NCBI RefSeq assembly: GCF_000238315.3
Contig: NZ_CP011924.1
Coordinates: 3,402,501 to 3,466,500 of the forward strand
From: Pseudoalteromonas piscicida
Lineage (GTDB): Bacteria; Pseudomonadota; Gammaproteobacteria; Enterobacterales; Alteromonadaceae
Reading direction: 5' to 3'
Length of the DNA: 64,000 nucleotides
In this document: positions 22,356-32,677 of the stretch, one piece after another
Layout: every line of letters starts with the position of its first letter
Position numbering within the stretch: position 1 is the first letter of the stretch
Made by a program: the position numbers and the translations under genes
Notes under the pieces: generated by a model
Seen by the model: the letters and a program-made list of their open reading frames with translations, nothing else
Database searches by the model: none
What the model was told of the DNA's origin: nothing

Positions 22356-22513
22356 GTTATTCTATTTTTTATAAAGGAGGGCTGTCAAGTGCAAAGTTTA
22401 CTTTTTGTGTTTTATTTTTTTCTTATGATTAACAAAAGTATTGGTTTTGGGGATTTAACCATCAACGAAACTGCAATGCTGAGCGTCTGGATTTAATTTT
22501 GAGTGAAATAAAA

Positions 22514-22539
22514 CTAAATAATTTTGCAGTTGAGGCGTC
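22514..22539 (+). promoter_or_regulatory. Iron-starvation sigma promoter of the mbtH/NRPS transcript
   Basis: CTAAAT (22514-22519), a 16-nt spacer, then CGTC (22536-22539) matches the PvdS-type promoter (TAAAT-N16/17-CGT) exactly. It is 42 bp upstream of the MbtH-like start codon. The same motif occurs before three other units of the island. Confidence 0.8.
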
Positions 22540-22580
22540 ATTGCTAGCAACTTCGTTTATTTACAGTCTGGGTAAAAGTT

Positions 22581-22784
22581 ATGAGCTTTGATAATGAAAA
22601 TAGCACATTTAAAGTATTGATTAATCATGAAGAACAATACTCTCTTTGGCCAAGTTATAAATCAATTCCTGGGGGATGGTGTGAAGTAGGCTGTGAAGGA
22701 GACAAGCAGACTTGTCTTGATTATATCAATCAACATTGGACTGATATGAGACCACTGAGCTTACGTCAAGCTTTAACAAGCTGA
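22581..22784 (+). CDS. MbtH-like NRPS chaperone
   Basis: 67 residues with the full family signature: [15 protein letters not shown], and WTDMRPLSL at the C-terminus. MbtH-like proteins bind adenylation domains and are needed for their folding or activity. Being first in the transcript, it probably serves the NRPS proteins that follow. It is 148 bp upstream of the first NRPS gene, with no terminator between them. Confidence 0.95.
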   Translation: MSFDNENSTFKVLINHEEQYSLWPSYKSIPGGWCEVGCEGDKQTCLDYINQHWTDMRPLSLRQALTS

Positions 22785-22932
22785 TTGCCCTAATTACCTG
22801 TTATCCATTTAGTATCGATGATTTTGTAATTTTTATGTTGCAATAGATCGGCCTATTTATCCGATTTTTCGTTAGCAGGCGTTAGAACGTGGCTGGATAC
22901 CATTCAAACGTCGGTGATTTACGGAGTAAACT

Positions 22933-25900
22933 ATGTCCGCCATTACAATAACTGACCATCTTATACATCATGCTGAAACCCAGCCGAATCAACTTGCGCT
23001 GGTCTGTGTTGAACGCAAATTGACTACGCAGTGGACTTATCAAACGCTACTTGAAAAAGTGATGCTTGTTGCCAGTCATTTTCAACAGTATGCAAAACCA
23101 GGGGATAGAGCCCTGATTTTGATGGAAACTGGTATTGAGTACGTTGCCAGCTTTTTAGCCTGTCAGTATTGTGGGATCACTGCTATTCCTAGCTTTCCTC
23201 CTGAATCGACGAAGCCACAACATCTCGCGAGAACCATAGGGATCGCCAAAGACGCCAGTGCGACTTTAATTCTTACCACTGCCCGTTTCAGTGAGACGGT
23301 GCAAGCTCTGACCGAACAAACTTCTGGTGCGTCCATGTTAAGTGTTGATGAGTTGCAGGAGATAAATATACCAGCTCAACGTGCCAATACAGCGCCAAAT
23401 GACATTGCATTTTTGCAGTACACATCAGGTTCAACAGCAACACCTAAAGGGGTGATGGTTAGTCATGAGAACCTAATTGCGAATGAGCGAGCGATTAGCG
23501 AGCGGATGGAGACGACGAGCAGCGATGTTATGGTTAGCTGGTTGCCGCTATTTCATGATATGGGGTTAATTGGAGGCTTACTACAACCTTTATTTATGGG
23601 GTTTCCTCTGGTATTGACTTCTCCTCGTTACTTTATGGAAAGGCCTGTAAGGTGGTTGCAACTACTAAGTCAGTACAAGGGGACTATCTCTGGAGGCCCT
23701 GACTTTTCATTTCGATTGTGTTTGGAGAGAGTAAAGGAAAAAGTGCTAGAAGAGCTCGATCTGAGTCATTGGCGAGTTGCATACTCTGGGGCTGAACCTA
23801 TCAGACACGATACACTCATTGACTTTGCTGAGCGCTTCTCCGCTTGTGGTTTAAACAAGCAGGCTATTTACCCATGCTACGGCCTCGCTGAAGGAACATT
23901 GATGGTGACTGGCAGTCACGCCAATCAAGGCGCGTATGTGACGGCATTTGATAGCGCTAAATTAGCCGCAGGTATTGCAAAGTCGGTTCCAAGTCAGGAC
24001 TGGAGAAATACAGAACATTACCGCCATCAAGTCGGCTGCGGTGTCGTCGCCAGTGAGCATTTCTTACGTATTAGCGATCCACAAACCCATCAGCAACTTG
24101 CAGATGGTTTGATTGGAGAAATATGGACTGCAGGTCCCAGTATCGCAGTAGGATATTGGCAAAACGAAGAAGCGACACGGGCCACCTTTATCGAGCGAGA
24201 TGGCAAGCGTTGGTTAAGAACAGGTGATGTAGGCTACATCTTTGATGGTCAACTCTTTATCTCAGGAAGAGAAAAAGATTTGATCATCATGAATGGCCAC
24301 AATGTTTATCCCCAAGATATCGAAAGAGTGATTGAAGCTGAATTGAGCTTTGTGCGTAAAGGTCGAGTGTCAGCATTTCCTGTTCCAAGCGCGGAAACTG
24401 GAGAAGGGATTGGTCTTGCTATCGAGACCACGAACAGCTATCGAAACACTGTTGCGGCGGAGCTCACTGCTGAAGTAGTAAGAAATTTTATCAGCACGCA
24501 ATTCGGCCACAGTCCCGAACTCGTACTACTGCTTGATCAGGGCACCTTGCCGAAAACATCTAGCGGAAAATTGCAGCGTAGTGCCTGTCTTAAACTATAT
24601 CAAAGAGCACAGTTGGTGCCATACGGTGCTTTTGATAGCGAAGCGTTGCGCAATCTTGGGCAAGTAGAATGTACGGTAGAGGCATGGTCTGATTTTGAAC
24701 AAGCGATCGCTAAGTCGTGGCAGCAGGTACTCAACTATCCAGTGACAAATAACCGAGCTAACTTTTTTTCTTTAGGCGGGAATTCACTAAAAGCGGTACG
24801 TTTAATTGCGTTGGTTCAAACACAGTTTGATTGTCAGCTGGAGACGACTTGTTTATTTAATGCCCCTGAATTTGGTGATTTTTGCGAGCTTGTTAAACAC
24901 AGTAAGGCGCAAAACACGAACAGGCTTCAGTTACTCCCAACGCATCAAATAGATCATCCTTTGAGCGCCCAACAGCAAAGGCAACTGTTTTTATGGCAAC
25001 TGCAGCCTGAAAGCAACGCCTATCATATTGGGGCAAAAACCACTTTATTAGGCTCAGTGTCAATTGAGCATGTAGAGCAGGCTTGCCATGTGGTGTTTGC
25101 CCGCCACCCAATCTTGAGACAGCAATTTATGAAAAGTGGAAGTGGGCAATGGCGACAGACTGCGTCATCTCGTCCATTAAACTGGTGTGTTGAAGATATG
25201 TCACATTTATCTCAGGAGCACCAATCCAGTTGGATTGCTAAATGGTATCAAACTCCCTTTGCCCTTATGGAGGGAGACTGTTTCAGGGTTGCACTGGTGG
25301 AGGTTGCGCCGCGACAGTTTACTTTATTGGTAGCGATGCATCACATTGTGGGGGATGCATGGTCCTTCGAGCTGTTGATAAAGCAAATAGCTGATATATA
25401 TCATGCGCTTGAAAAAGGTACTGAAGTAAATGTTGAGCAGAGTTTACTGCAGTACGGTGACTTTGCTCAATGGCAGCAAGATTGGCTCGAGAGTGCGGAT
25501 GCAAAGCAGCAACAGACTTACTGGCTAGCACAGTTATCAGGTGATGGGGATGAGGAACTTATCACTACGCAGCGTGAAAATACGCAGCAAGGGTTACAGT
25601 CTAGATTGTTATGTGAGCAATTAGATTATCGCCAAGTTCAGCAACTCCAAGCCTTTTCACATCAGCAAAGTGCAAGTTTGTACATGTTGTTGTTAGCATC
25701 TTTGCAGGTCACGTTTTATCGTTTATATGGTAAGTCAAAGCCACGAGTTGGCGTTCCGGTTGCAAATAGACGCAGTGCCTCGACTCAAGAAATGTTAGGC
25801 TTTTTTGTTAATACGCAAGTGCTTACTGTAGATATTAACCCTGCCATGACGTTCGGGGACGTGATAGCTCAGGTAAAACAGCGCGCGCTAGAGGCGCAAC

Positions 25901-28158
25901 AGTATCAAGATTACCCTTTCGAAAAACTAGTCGAGCTGTTAAACCCAGATCGCAAGCTTGGGCACAATCCGTTATTCCAATTCATGTTTAACCATGTTGA
26001 GTACCAAGCAAACCCTTGGCGTGAAAGTGCATCTGTGCAAGCAAGTACTGTGGAAGCGCTCAATCAAGAAGTACAGTTTGACTTTAGCTTAGATTCTAGA
26101 TTGTTTAATGAAGGCCATCTTGATTTAGAGCTGCAGTATAACGGTAGTCTGTTCTCAAAAGCGCAGATGCAAAACTTTATGCAAAGCTGGCTCACCCTGC
26201 TACAGCAGGCAGTTCGACACCCTAACGAAGCGATTGCAGAGTTAGTGATGGTGACACAAGAAGACGCATTATTAGCGCTTGGGAAGGGCAAAGCGAGCAC
26301 TGAAGAAAAAATCGACTGGCTTTCGCAAATCGCGCAGCATGCGAATGTAAGCGCTGAAGCAACTGCCATTATTTATCGCAATGAAGATTATAGTTATAGC
26401 TGGCTGTGGCAACGCGCATCTAGTGTTGCACAGAAACTTTCCGCTGCGGGCGTTGGAGCGGAAAGCGTGGTGGGGATCCTGTTACCTCGAACGCCTGACA
26501 TGCTGGCCTGTACCCTAGGATGTCTGCTTGCTGGTGCGGGTTATTTACCATTGGATGCCAATTTCCCTGACGCCAAATTAGCATTCATGCTAAAAGATGC
26601 CAACTGTTGCAAACTTATTAGTGAAGATGTTTCAACTAACTTGGTATGGCAGGGCGATGTTTTTACACCTGCAGAGTTATTCAACACCTCAGGACTGGCG
26701 GATGAAATAAAGGATATTGGTGATATTAATCATCTTGCTGTGGCGTATCTAAATTATACCTCTGGCTCGACTGGAACACCTAAGGGAATAGCGATAGAGC
26801 ATGGGGCGTTGGCAAAATACATTACGTCAGCAATCGACTTTATGGCACTAACTGCAAAGGATGTGGTGTTGCAATTTGCGACTGCAAACTTTGATGCTTT
26901 TGTGGAGCAAGTGTTCCCAACTTGGGCTGTGGGTGCGACCTTAGTACTTCGAGAAGATGCATTATGGGATGCGCAAACGCTTTATACCCAGGCGCAACGA
27001 CATCGAATTACCGTCATGGATTTAAGTGCGGCTTATTGGCGTACGATCGCCGCTTCGTGGGCGCAACAAGCTAAACATCATGGTGCGCTGGCGCTTCCTT
27101 ATCTTCGTCAGGTGCATTCCGGTGGTGAAGCGATGTCGACAACTGGCGTCGCTGATTGGCGAGCTGCAGGGTTAGGTCATGTCAAATTGCTGAATACCTA
27201 TGGGCCTACAGAGATTGTTGTAGAAGCAAGTGTATTTGATTGCACCGCACTTGAACCATCTGCCAATGTACCGATTGGTAATGCTATCCAAGGGCGACAG
27301 CTTTATGTGTTAGATAGTGCATTGCAGTTAGTGCCACAAGGTGAAGTAGGTGAGTTGTACGTTGGTGGTGATATTTTAGCGAGAGGTTATTGGCAGCAAC
27401 GAGGATTGACAGCATGTAAGTTTATCGCCGATCCATTTAGCCAAGATGGCGCTCGTATGTACGCTACTGGCGACTTGGTGCGTTGGCAGGGAGAACAGCT
27501 GGAATACATAGGTCGTCAAGACCACCAGGTGAAAATAAGAGGATTTAGAGTTGAATTATCAGAAGTTGAAGCACAACTTTGCAACCTACCTACAGTTAAA
27601 CACGCGGTGGTACGGCTGAGGGATACGCAAAACTCAGCAAGTTTAGTCGCTTATGTTGAGGCTGATGGTGTAACCGAAGTTGAATTGAAACAAGCGTTAC
27701 AGCTGCAATTACCTCATTATATGATCCCTGATGCGATTTTGGTGTTAGATAAACTGCCTCTTTCTGAAAGTGGCAAATTAGAGCGTCATAAACTGCCGGA
27801 TATCAAAGTGATGCAGAGCAGTGAAACGCCGAAAGCAAACGCAAGTGAGTTAGAACAGCAGTTAATCAAAGTATTTTCTCGCCACCTACAACGAGACTCC
27901 ATTGCTATAGAACAAAACTTTTTCGACTTAGGTGGTCACTCCCTGTTACTGATGGCGATATACGATGAACTCAAGCCTGATCATCCATCATTATCATTAA
28001 CGGATCTATTCCAGTACCCAAGTATTGCCAGCTTAGCGAGTTATTTGACGACAACTGTCAGTGCGCAAAGCACGTCACTGCCGACGTCAAATAATAAAAA
28101 ACAAAAGCAAGCTATGAGTGCCTTTGCTGCCAAGAAGCGTAAATCAAGAGAAATGTAA
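22933..28158 (+). CDS. Loading NRPS: FAAL-ACP-C-A-T
   Basis: 1741 residues. A fatty acyl-AMP ligase (about 1-570; LQYTSGSTATPKGVMVSH, WLPLFHDMGLIGG) activates a fatty acid and passes it to a carrier domain (LGGNS, Ser618). The condensation domain (about 675-1110) has HHIVGDA at 803, a Gly-to-Ala variant of HHxxxDG. The adenylation domain (about 1120-1620) gives, by eye alignment to GrsA, the pocket D-A-E-D-H-G-T-V-E-K; the two acidic residues point to a basic amino acid. A second carrier domain (LGGHS, Ser1670) follows. The C-terminus is a Lys/Arg-rich tail. It should make an N-acylated basic aminoacyl-thioester for the PKS that starts 3 bp downstream. Confidence 0.93.
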   Translation: MSAITITDHLIHHAETQPNQLALVCVERKLTTQWTYQTLLEKVMLVASHFQQYAKPGDRALILMETGIEYVASFLACQYCGITAIPSFPPESTKPQHLARTIGIAKDASATLILTTARFSETVQALTEQTSGASMLSVDELQEINIPAQRANTAPNDIAFLQYTSGSTATPKGVMVSHENLIANERAISERMETTSSDVMVSWLPLFHDMGLIGGLLQPLFMGFPLVLTSPRYFMERPVRWLQLLSQYKGTISGGPDFSFRLCLERVKEKVLEELDLSHWRVAYSGAEPIRHDTLIDFAERFSACGLNKQAIYPCYGLAEGTLMVTGSHANQGAYVTAFDSAKLAAGIAKSVPSQDWRNTEHYRHQVGCGVVASEHFLRISDPQTHQQLADGLIGEIWTAGPSIAVGYWQNEEATRATFIERDGKRWLRTGDVGYIFDGQLFISGREKDLIIMNGHNVYPQDIERVIEAELSFVRKGRVSAFPVPSAETGEGIGLAIETTNSYRNTVAAELTAEVVRNFISTQFGHSPELVLLLDQGTLPKTSSGKLQRSACLKLYQRAQLVPYGAFDSEALRNLGQVECTVEAWSDFEQAIAKSWQQVLNYPVTNNRANFFSLGGNSLKAVRLIALVQTQFDCQLETTCLFNAPEFGDFCELVKHSKAQNTNRLQLLPTHQIDHPLSAQQQRQLFLWQLQPESNAYHIGAKTTLLGSVSIEHVEQACHVVFARHPILRQQFMKSGSGQWRQTASSRPLNWCVEDMSHLSQEHQSSWIAKWYQTPFALMEGDCFRVALVEVAPRQFTLLVAMHHIVGDAWSFELLIKQIADIYHALEKGTEVNVEQSLLQYGDFAQWQQDWLESADAKQQQTYWLAQLSGDGDEELITTQRENTQQGLQSRLLCEQLDYRQVQQLQAFSHQQSASLYMLLLASLQVTFYRLYGKSKPRVGVPVANRRSASTQEMLGFFVNTQVLTVDINPAMTFGDVIAQVKQRALEAQQYQDYPFEKLVELLNPDRKLGHNPLFQFMFNHVEYQANPWRESASVQASTVEALNQEVQFDFSLDSRLFNEGHLDLELQYNGSLFSKAQMQNFMQSWLTLLQQAVRHPNEAIAELVMVTQEDALLALGKGKASTEEKIDWLSQIAQHANVSAEATAIIYRNEDYSYSWLWQRASSVAQKLSAAGVGAESVVGILLPRTPDMLACTLGCLLAGAGYLPLDANFPDAKLAFMLKDANCCKLISEDVSTNLVWQGDVFTPAELFNTSGLADEIKDIGDINHLAVAYLNYTSGSTGTPKGIAIEHGALAKYITSAIDFMALTAKDVVLQFATANFDAFVEQVFPTWAVGATLVLREDALWDAQTLYTQAQRHRITVMDLSAAYWRTIAASWAQQAKHHGALALPYLRQVHSGGEAMSTTGVADWRAAGLGHVKLLNTYGPTEIVVEASVFDCTALEPSANVPIGNAIQGRQLYVLDSALQLVPQGEVGELYVGGDILARGYWQQRGLTACKFIADPFSQDGARMYATGDLVRWQGEQLEYIGRQDHQVKIRGFRVELSEVEAQLCNLPTVKHAVVRLRDTQNSASLVAYVEADGVTEVELKQALQLQLPHYMIPDAILVLDKLPLSESGKLERHKLPDIKVMQSSETPKANASELEQQLIKVFSRHLQRDSIAIEQNFFDLGGHSLLLMAIYDELKPDHPSLSLTDLFQYPSIASLASYLTTTVSAQSTSLPTSNNKKQKQAMSAFAAKKRKSREM

Positions 28159-28161
28159 CTA

Positions 28162-31100
28162 ATGACAGAGCAAACATTTAATCCTTTAGATATTGCAGTG
28201 GTGGGAATGGCTGGGCGCTTTCCTGACGCCGATAACGTTGAAGCATTGTGGCAAAACGTTCGCAATGGTCATTGCGCTATTGAGACTTTGACAGAAGAAC
28301 AGCTGACGGCTGCGGGGGTAAGTGAAGCACAGCGCAGCCACCCTGACTATGTCAACGCGTCCATCCCATTTGCAAACAAAGCTCAGTTCGATGCGGAGTT
28401 TTTTGGCTATACGCCAAAAGAAGCAACACAATTAGATCCTCAACAGCGCCTATTTCTGCAAACGTGTTGGCACGCTTTGGAGCATGCGGGCTTATCAGCG
28501 AATGGCCAGTTCACTGGCGTATTTGCCGGTTGTGGTGTGCCAGCATACTTACTTAAACATTTATTGCCGCAGCAGCAAGACAATGACATCACTAGCCTCT
28601 TAGCACTCACCAATGGCAATGAGAAAGACGCGCTGGCTACTCGCATTAGTTACGAACTTGATTTAACTGGACCCGCGGTAACGGTGCAAACGGCTTGCTC
28701 AACCTCTTTAGTTGCCGTACACATGGCCTGTCGAGCGTTGCAAAACTATGAGTGTGATGCAGCTCTTGCTGGTGGTGTGTGGCTCAACTTACTCGACGAA
28801 CAAGGATATCTTGCGCCAGCTGGTGGCAGCTTATCAACCAGTGGTAAGTTGAGTGCATTTAGCGAACACGCCGATGGCATCTTAATTGGCAGTGGCACTG
28901 CTGCTGTGGTACTAAAACGTGTGGAAGAAGCGATAGAAGATGGCGATCACATCTTAGCGGTGATTAAGGGATCTGCGATTAATAATGATGGCAGAGACAA
29001 GGTTGGCTATACCGCGCCAAGCGTCACGGGACAGGCTAATGCGATACGTGCCGCTTTGGAGTTTGCAGATGTGGAGCCGCGCTCCGTAGGCTACATTGAG
29101 AGCCATGGTACCGGCACAAAGCTTGGCGACCCAATTGAAGTAGCAGCACTGTCACAGGTTTATCAGCACACTGAAAAGCAATATTGTGCTCTTGGCTCAA
29201 TTAAAGCAAATATTGGTCATTTAGATTCAGCGGCCGGTGTGACTGGTTTAATTAAAGCTATTCAAGCCTTGCGCCACAAAGAGATCCCGCCGAGCATTCA
29301 TAGCTCGCCTCAAAATAGTAAAATTGATTTCGAAAATAGTCCGTTTTATTTACCGAAGCATGCGCAAACATGGGATTGTGATGGTCCTCGCCGTGCCGCA
29401 GTCAGCTCGCTGGGAATGGGGGGGACCAACGCACATGTTATTTTGGAGGAGTATTTACCTGTAACTGAAAAGGTCGCAAGCGCCCCCGACGCATGGCACA
29501 TTTTACCTATTTCAGCGGCTAATACAGCCAGTTTGGCTAAGCAGCGTCAACAGCTTGCAAAAGCCATAACGCAGAACCCACAGCAATTGACGCTTATAGC
29601 TGCACAGCTACAGCATAAAAAGCGTAGGTTGCCTGCAAATCAGGCTATTGTCGCAAAAGATGAAGCGCAGGCAATCGAGTTGTTAAATCGTGAATATGCC
29701 GATGAGATAGTGAAGAAAGCTGAGCAGATAGGCTTGTTGTTTTCAGGACAGGGCTCACAGTATGTGACGATGGCACAGCCTTTATATCGTCATGTTACAG
29801 AATTTAAGACTCACTTCGATGACGTACTAGCACGTTTCCCAAGTAAATTACGTGCAGAACTAGAAGCGGTATTTTTCCCTTCCGATGAGCAAATATTGGC
29901 GGCCAATCAACTCTTAAATCAAACTAGGGTAACGCAACCGGCATTGTTTGTTGTGGCTTATGCTATGGCTAAATGCTATCAAGCGCATGGAGTACAAGTC
30001 CATGCGATGTTAGGTCACAGTATTGGTGAATATGTTGCGGCTTGTTTAGCGGAGGTAATGTCTGTAGATGATGCCATTCATCTCGTTGTTGCAAGGGGGG
30101 AAGCGTTACAGCAAATGTCAGAAGGCGCGATGCTTTCTGTTATGGCAGATGCCAATACTATTGCACCTTTCCTCAATGCTGAATTGGATATTGCAGCCTA
30201 TAACAGCCCGCAAAATACGGTAGTGGCAGGAACCAAAGCGGCGATTAAAATGCTGCAAGGTGAATTAAAAGAGAGGCAAGTCAGTTGTACCCGTTTACAC
30301 GTCTCACACGCATTCCATAGTCATCTAACTGAACCTGTATTAGCAGTTTTTGCACAGGCGTTTGCAAAGATTGAGCTAAAAGCGCCGAAAATTCCTTTTG
30401 TTTCTAATATCACCGGGGAATGGATCACAGATAGCCAAGCAACCTCAGTACAATATTGGCTTGATCATATCCGTCAGCCAGTTGATTTTGCTAAAGGAAT
30501 TCAAACACTGGCACAAACATGCCAAGTATTAATCGAAGCAGGCCCCGGCGATACCTTACAAAAACTGAGTAGTCAAAATCTCGGTGAGAGAGTACTAGTC
30601 CTACACTCAATTGCCCATGTAAGAGACCTAAAGTCCAGCGTACCACCGTTTGCGAAAACCCTTGCTATATTATGGCAGTGCGGTCAGCGTGTTGATTGGC
30701 ACAAAGTTACGAAATATCCGCATGGGCAAAAGATGCTTGCACCAGAGTATGCATTTGCAACCACAAGTTTCTGGCAAGCGGCACATAGCAATCATGATAC
30801 TGTGACTGACGCACAAATATCTGAGCCTGAGCTATTAGCTCCAGTGTGGCAACAGGCGATGCAAAACCTTGCGCCAAGCGCACCTTTGAATGGTCAGCGA
30901 TGGCTGGTCGTTTGTGATGATAGCCCATTATGTGAAGCCTTAATGGAGGCATTGAATGTAGAACAAGTTTCCATACTACAGCTTTGGCATGGTAATACTT
31001 TTGTTCAGCAACAAGAGCAGGTTTATCGCGGAGATACTCAGCAAATCGAAACGTTTGAGACCATTATGTCGCAATTTGGTGATATTGTTCGAGTCGTTGA

Positions 31101-32553
31101 TTTAAGGTTACTTGGGGCAGATACCCTAGCGTTTACTAGCCACTTGGCGTTATTGCAATGGGCTTCGGAACATAAAATAGGGGTAAGTTTAGTTGCTACT
31201 GGGCTTTTCTCTGTGTTAGGCAATGAAGCGGTATCACCATCAAAAGCGACGATTTTAGGTGCAACTAGAGCCTTGTGTCATGAAGTCCCTGAGTTGTTTG
31301 TACAGGTGGTTGAAGTCGCTGAGGTAGAGTCATTAACGAACACTAAAACCTTGGTTTCAGCAATACTGAAAAACTTAGCACAGAAAAGCAGCTTAGAGAT
31401 TGCCGTGCGTGGTAGAAATGCTTTTAGCTTGTCACAGCAAGTAGTACCTGAGGTGGTAACAACAGTGTCGGGCTCTGATAACCCGGTTACCTTTATTACA
31501 GGGGGGCTAGGAGGTGTGGCGCTTATTCTCGCGAATAAACTGGCACAGCAAGGACATAAAATCGCGCTGTTGAGCCGCCGAGTTATACCCACTGCGCAAC
31601 AATGGCCTGAACTCGCTGTTAATAACGAAAACTCAAAAGAGCAGGCATTATTTACTCAGTTGAACGAGTTAAAAGCACTCGCACCAGATCTGATGGTGTT
31701 GCAAGGGGATGTAACAGACTTGGCAGCATTAACCCGTGCCATAGCCCAAGCCGAAGCGCAGCTCGGTCATATCAGTCACGTTGTTCATGCAGCCGGCGTA
31801 GCCGGAGGTGGTGTGTTATCTCAGTTAAGCCCGCAGCAAGTATCTGAAACCTTAGCTGCAAAAGTATCTGGTGCCAATAATCTATTACAGGCATTCGCAC
31901 ATCATCAACTAGCGAAGATGATATTTTGCTCGTCGCTCGCCTCTGTGCTTGGCGCCTTTGGGCAAGGTGACTATTGTGCTGCAAATGCGTATCTAGATGC
32001 GCTGCCTCATCAATCTTTACCATTCCCAGTATGTACAATCAATTGGGATGGATGGGATAACATAGGTATGGCTGCCGGGCAACAAGTGGCGAGTGGCTTA
32101 GGGCTCAATCGTGAACAAGGTGCTACGCTATTTATGCAAGCTATCTCTGCCGACTTGCCACATCTCTACGCTGCAGCAATGAGCTGGGCACAACGAGAAG
32201 CTAAGTTGCAAGAGTTACTCTCTACAGCAGTGATTGCCAATCCTAGCACTAACACCGTGCAACAGGGAAAATCTCGTCCTGTTATGGATGTTGAATTTGA
32301 AGCGCCAGAAAGTGAGCTCGAACAACGTCTTGCAACACTATGGAGTGAGTCACTTGGCTATAGTGAAGTGGGTATTTTTGACAGCTTCTTTACACTGGGT
32401 GGTGATTCGCTTATTGCAATACAAATGATAGCAAAGGCTAAACAGGCTTTCGCTGTTGAGATAGCTCCAGCTGCATTTTTTGAAGACCCAACTATCGATA
32501 ACCTAGCGTTTCTTATTGAAGAAGCGCTGCTCGCAGAGATAGAAAATCAATAA
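28162..32553 (+). CDS. Type I PKS module: KS-AT-KR-ACP
   Basis: 1463 residues. Ketosynthase (about 1-430) with active-site Cys179 in TACSTS and the histidines in ESHGTGT and NIGHLD. Acyltransferase (about 510-830) with Ser620 in GHSIGE and a HAFHS motif, which indicates malonyl-CoA. Ketoreductase (about 1090-1330; TGGLGGVA, catalytic Tyr1271 in DYCAAN). Carrier domain with Ser1416 (LGGDS). There is no dehydratase, enoylreductase or thioesterase. It should extend the acyl-aminoacyl intermediate by one malonate and reduce the keto group, giving a statine-like beta-hydroxy gamma-amino acid. A strong terminator follows. Confidence 0.93.
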   Translation: MTEQTFNPLDIAVVGMAGRFPDADNVEALWQNVRNGHCAIETLTEEQLTAAGVSEAQRSHPDYVNASIPFANKAQFDAEFFGYTPKEATQLDPQQRLFLQTCWHALEHAGLSANGQFTGVFAGCGVPAYLLKHLLPQQQDNDITSLLALTNGNEKDALATRISYELDLTGPAVTVQTACSTSLVAVHMACRALQNYECDAALAGGVWLNLLDEQGYLAPAGGSLSTSGKLSAFSEHADGILIGSGTAAVVLKRVEEAIEDGDHILAVIKGSAINNDGRDKVGYTAPSVTGQANAIRAALEFADVEPRSVGYIESHGTGTKLGDPIEVAALSQVYQHTEKQYCALGSIKANIGHLDSAAGVTGLIKAIQALRHKEIPPSIHSSPQNSKIDFENSPFYLPKHAQTWDCDGPRRAAVSSLGMGGTNAHVILEEYLPVTEKVASAPDAWHILPISAANTASLAKQRQQLAKAITQNPQQLTLIAAQLQHKKRRLPANQAIVAKDEAQAIELLNREYADEIVKKAEQIGLLFSGQGSQYVTMAQPLYRHVTEFKTHFDDVLARFPSKLRAELEAVFFPSDEQILAANQLLNQTRVTQPALFVVAYAMAKCYQAHGVQVHAMLGHSIGEYVAACLAEVMSVDDAIHLVVARGEALQQMSEGAMLSVMADANTIAPFLNAELDIAAYNSPQNTVVAGTKAAIKMLQGELKERQVSCTRLHVSHAFHSHLTEPVLAVFAQAFAKIELKAPKIPFVSNITGEWITDSQATSVQYWLDHIRQPVDFAKGIQTLAQTCQVLIEAGPGDTLQKLSSQNLGERVLVLHSIAHVRDLKSSVPPFAKTLAILWQCGQRVDWHKVTKYPHGQKMLAPEYAFATTSFWQAAHSNHDTVTDAQISEPELLAPVWQQAMQNLAPSAPLNGQRWLVVCDDSPLCEALMEALNVEQVSILQLWHGNTFVQQQEQVYRGDTQQIETFETIMSQFGDIVRVVDLRLLGADTLAFTSHLALLQWASEHKIGVSLVATGLFSVLGNEAVSPSKATILGATRALCHEVPELFVQVVEVAEVESLTNTKTLVSAILKNLAQKSSLEIAVRGRNAFSLSQQVVPEVVTTVSGSDNPVTFITGGLGGVALILANKLAQQGHKIALLSRRVIPTAQQWPELAVNNENSKEQALFTQLNELKALAPDLMVLQGDVTDLAALTRAIAQAEAQLGHISHVVHAAGVAGGGVLSQLSPQQVSETLAAKVSGANNLLQAFAHHQLAKMIFCSSLASVLGAFGQGDYCAANAYLDALPHQSLPFPVCTINWDGWDNIGMAAGQQVASGLGLNREQGATLFMQAISADLPHLYAAAMSWAQREAKLQELLSTAVIANPSTNTVQQGKSRPVMDVEFEAPESELEQRLATLWSESLGYSEVGIFDSFFTLGGDSLIAIQMIAKAKQAFAVEIAPAAFFEDPTIDNLAFLIEEALLAEIENQ

Positions 32554-32556
32554 TTA

Positions 32557-32582
32557 AAACGGGTGGCTATCACCCGTTTTTT
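32557..32582 (+). terminator. Terminator after the PKS gene
   Basis: ACGGGTG and CACCCGT form a stem with a 5-nt loop, flanked by A before and six T after. It separates the mbtH-NRPS-PKS transcript from the acylase gene. Confidence 0.88.
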
Positions 32583-32677
32583 GTATTTGCTTCACCTCTT
32601 ACTTAAGTCCGCCTTACTTACCCTATTCGTCAATGAATGATTTGATTTTTAAACAGCACTTAATAAAAAGGACAATT

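Noticed and set aside
32590..32640. CGTC upstream of the acylase gene as a sigma promoter
   Set aside because: No TAAAT-like element lies 16-17 nt upstream; the CGTC alone is not evidence.
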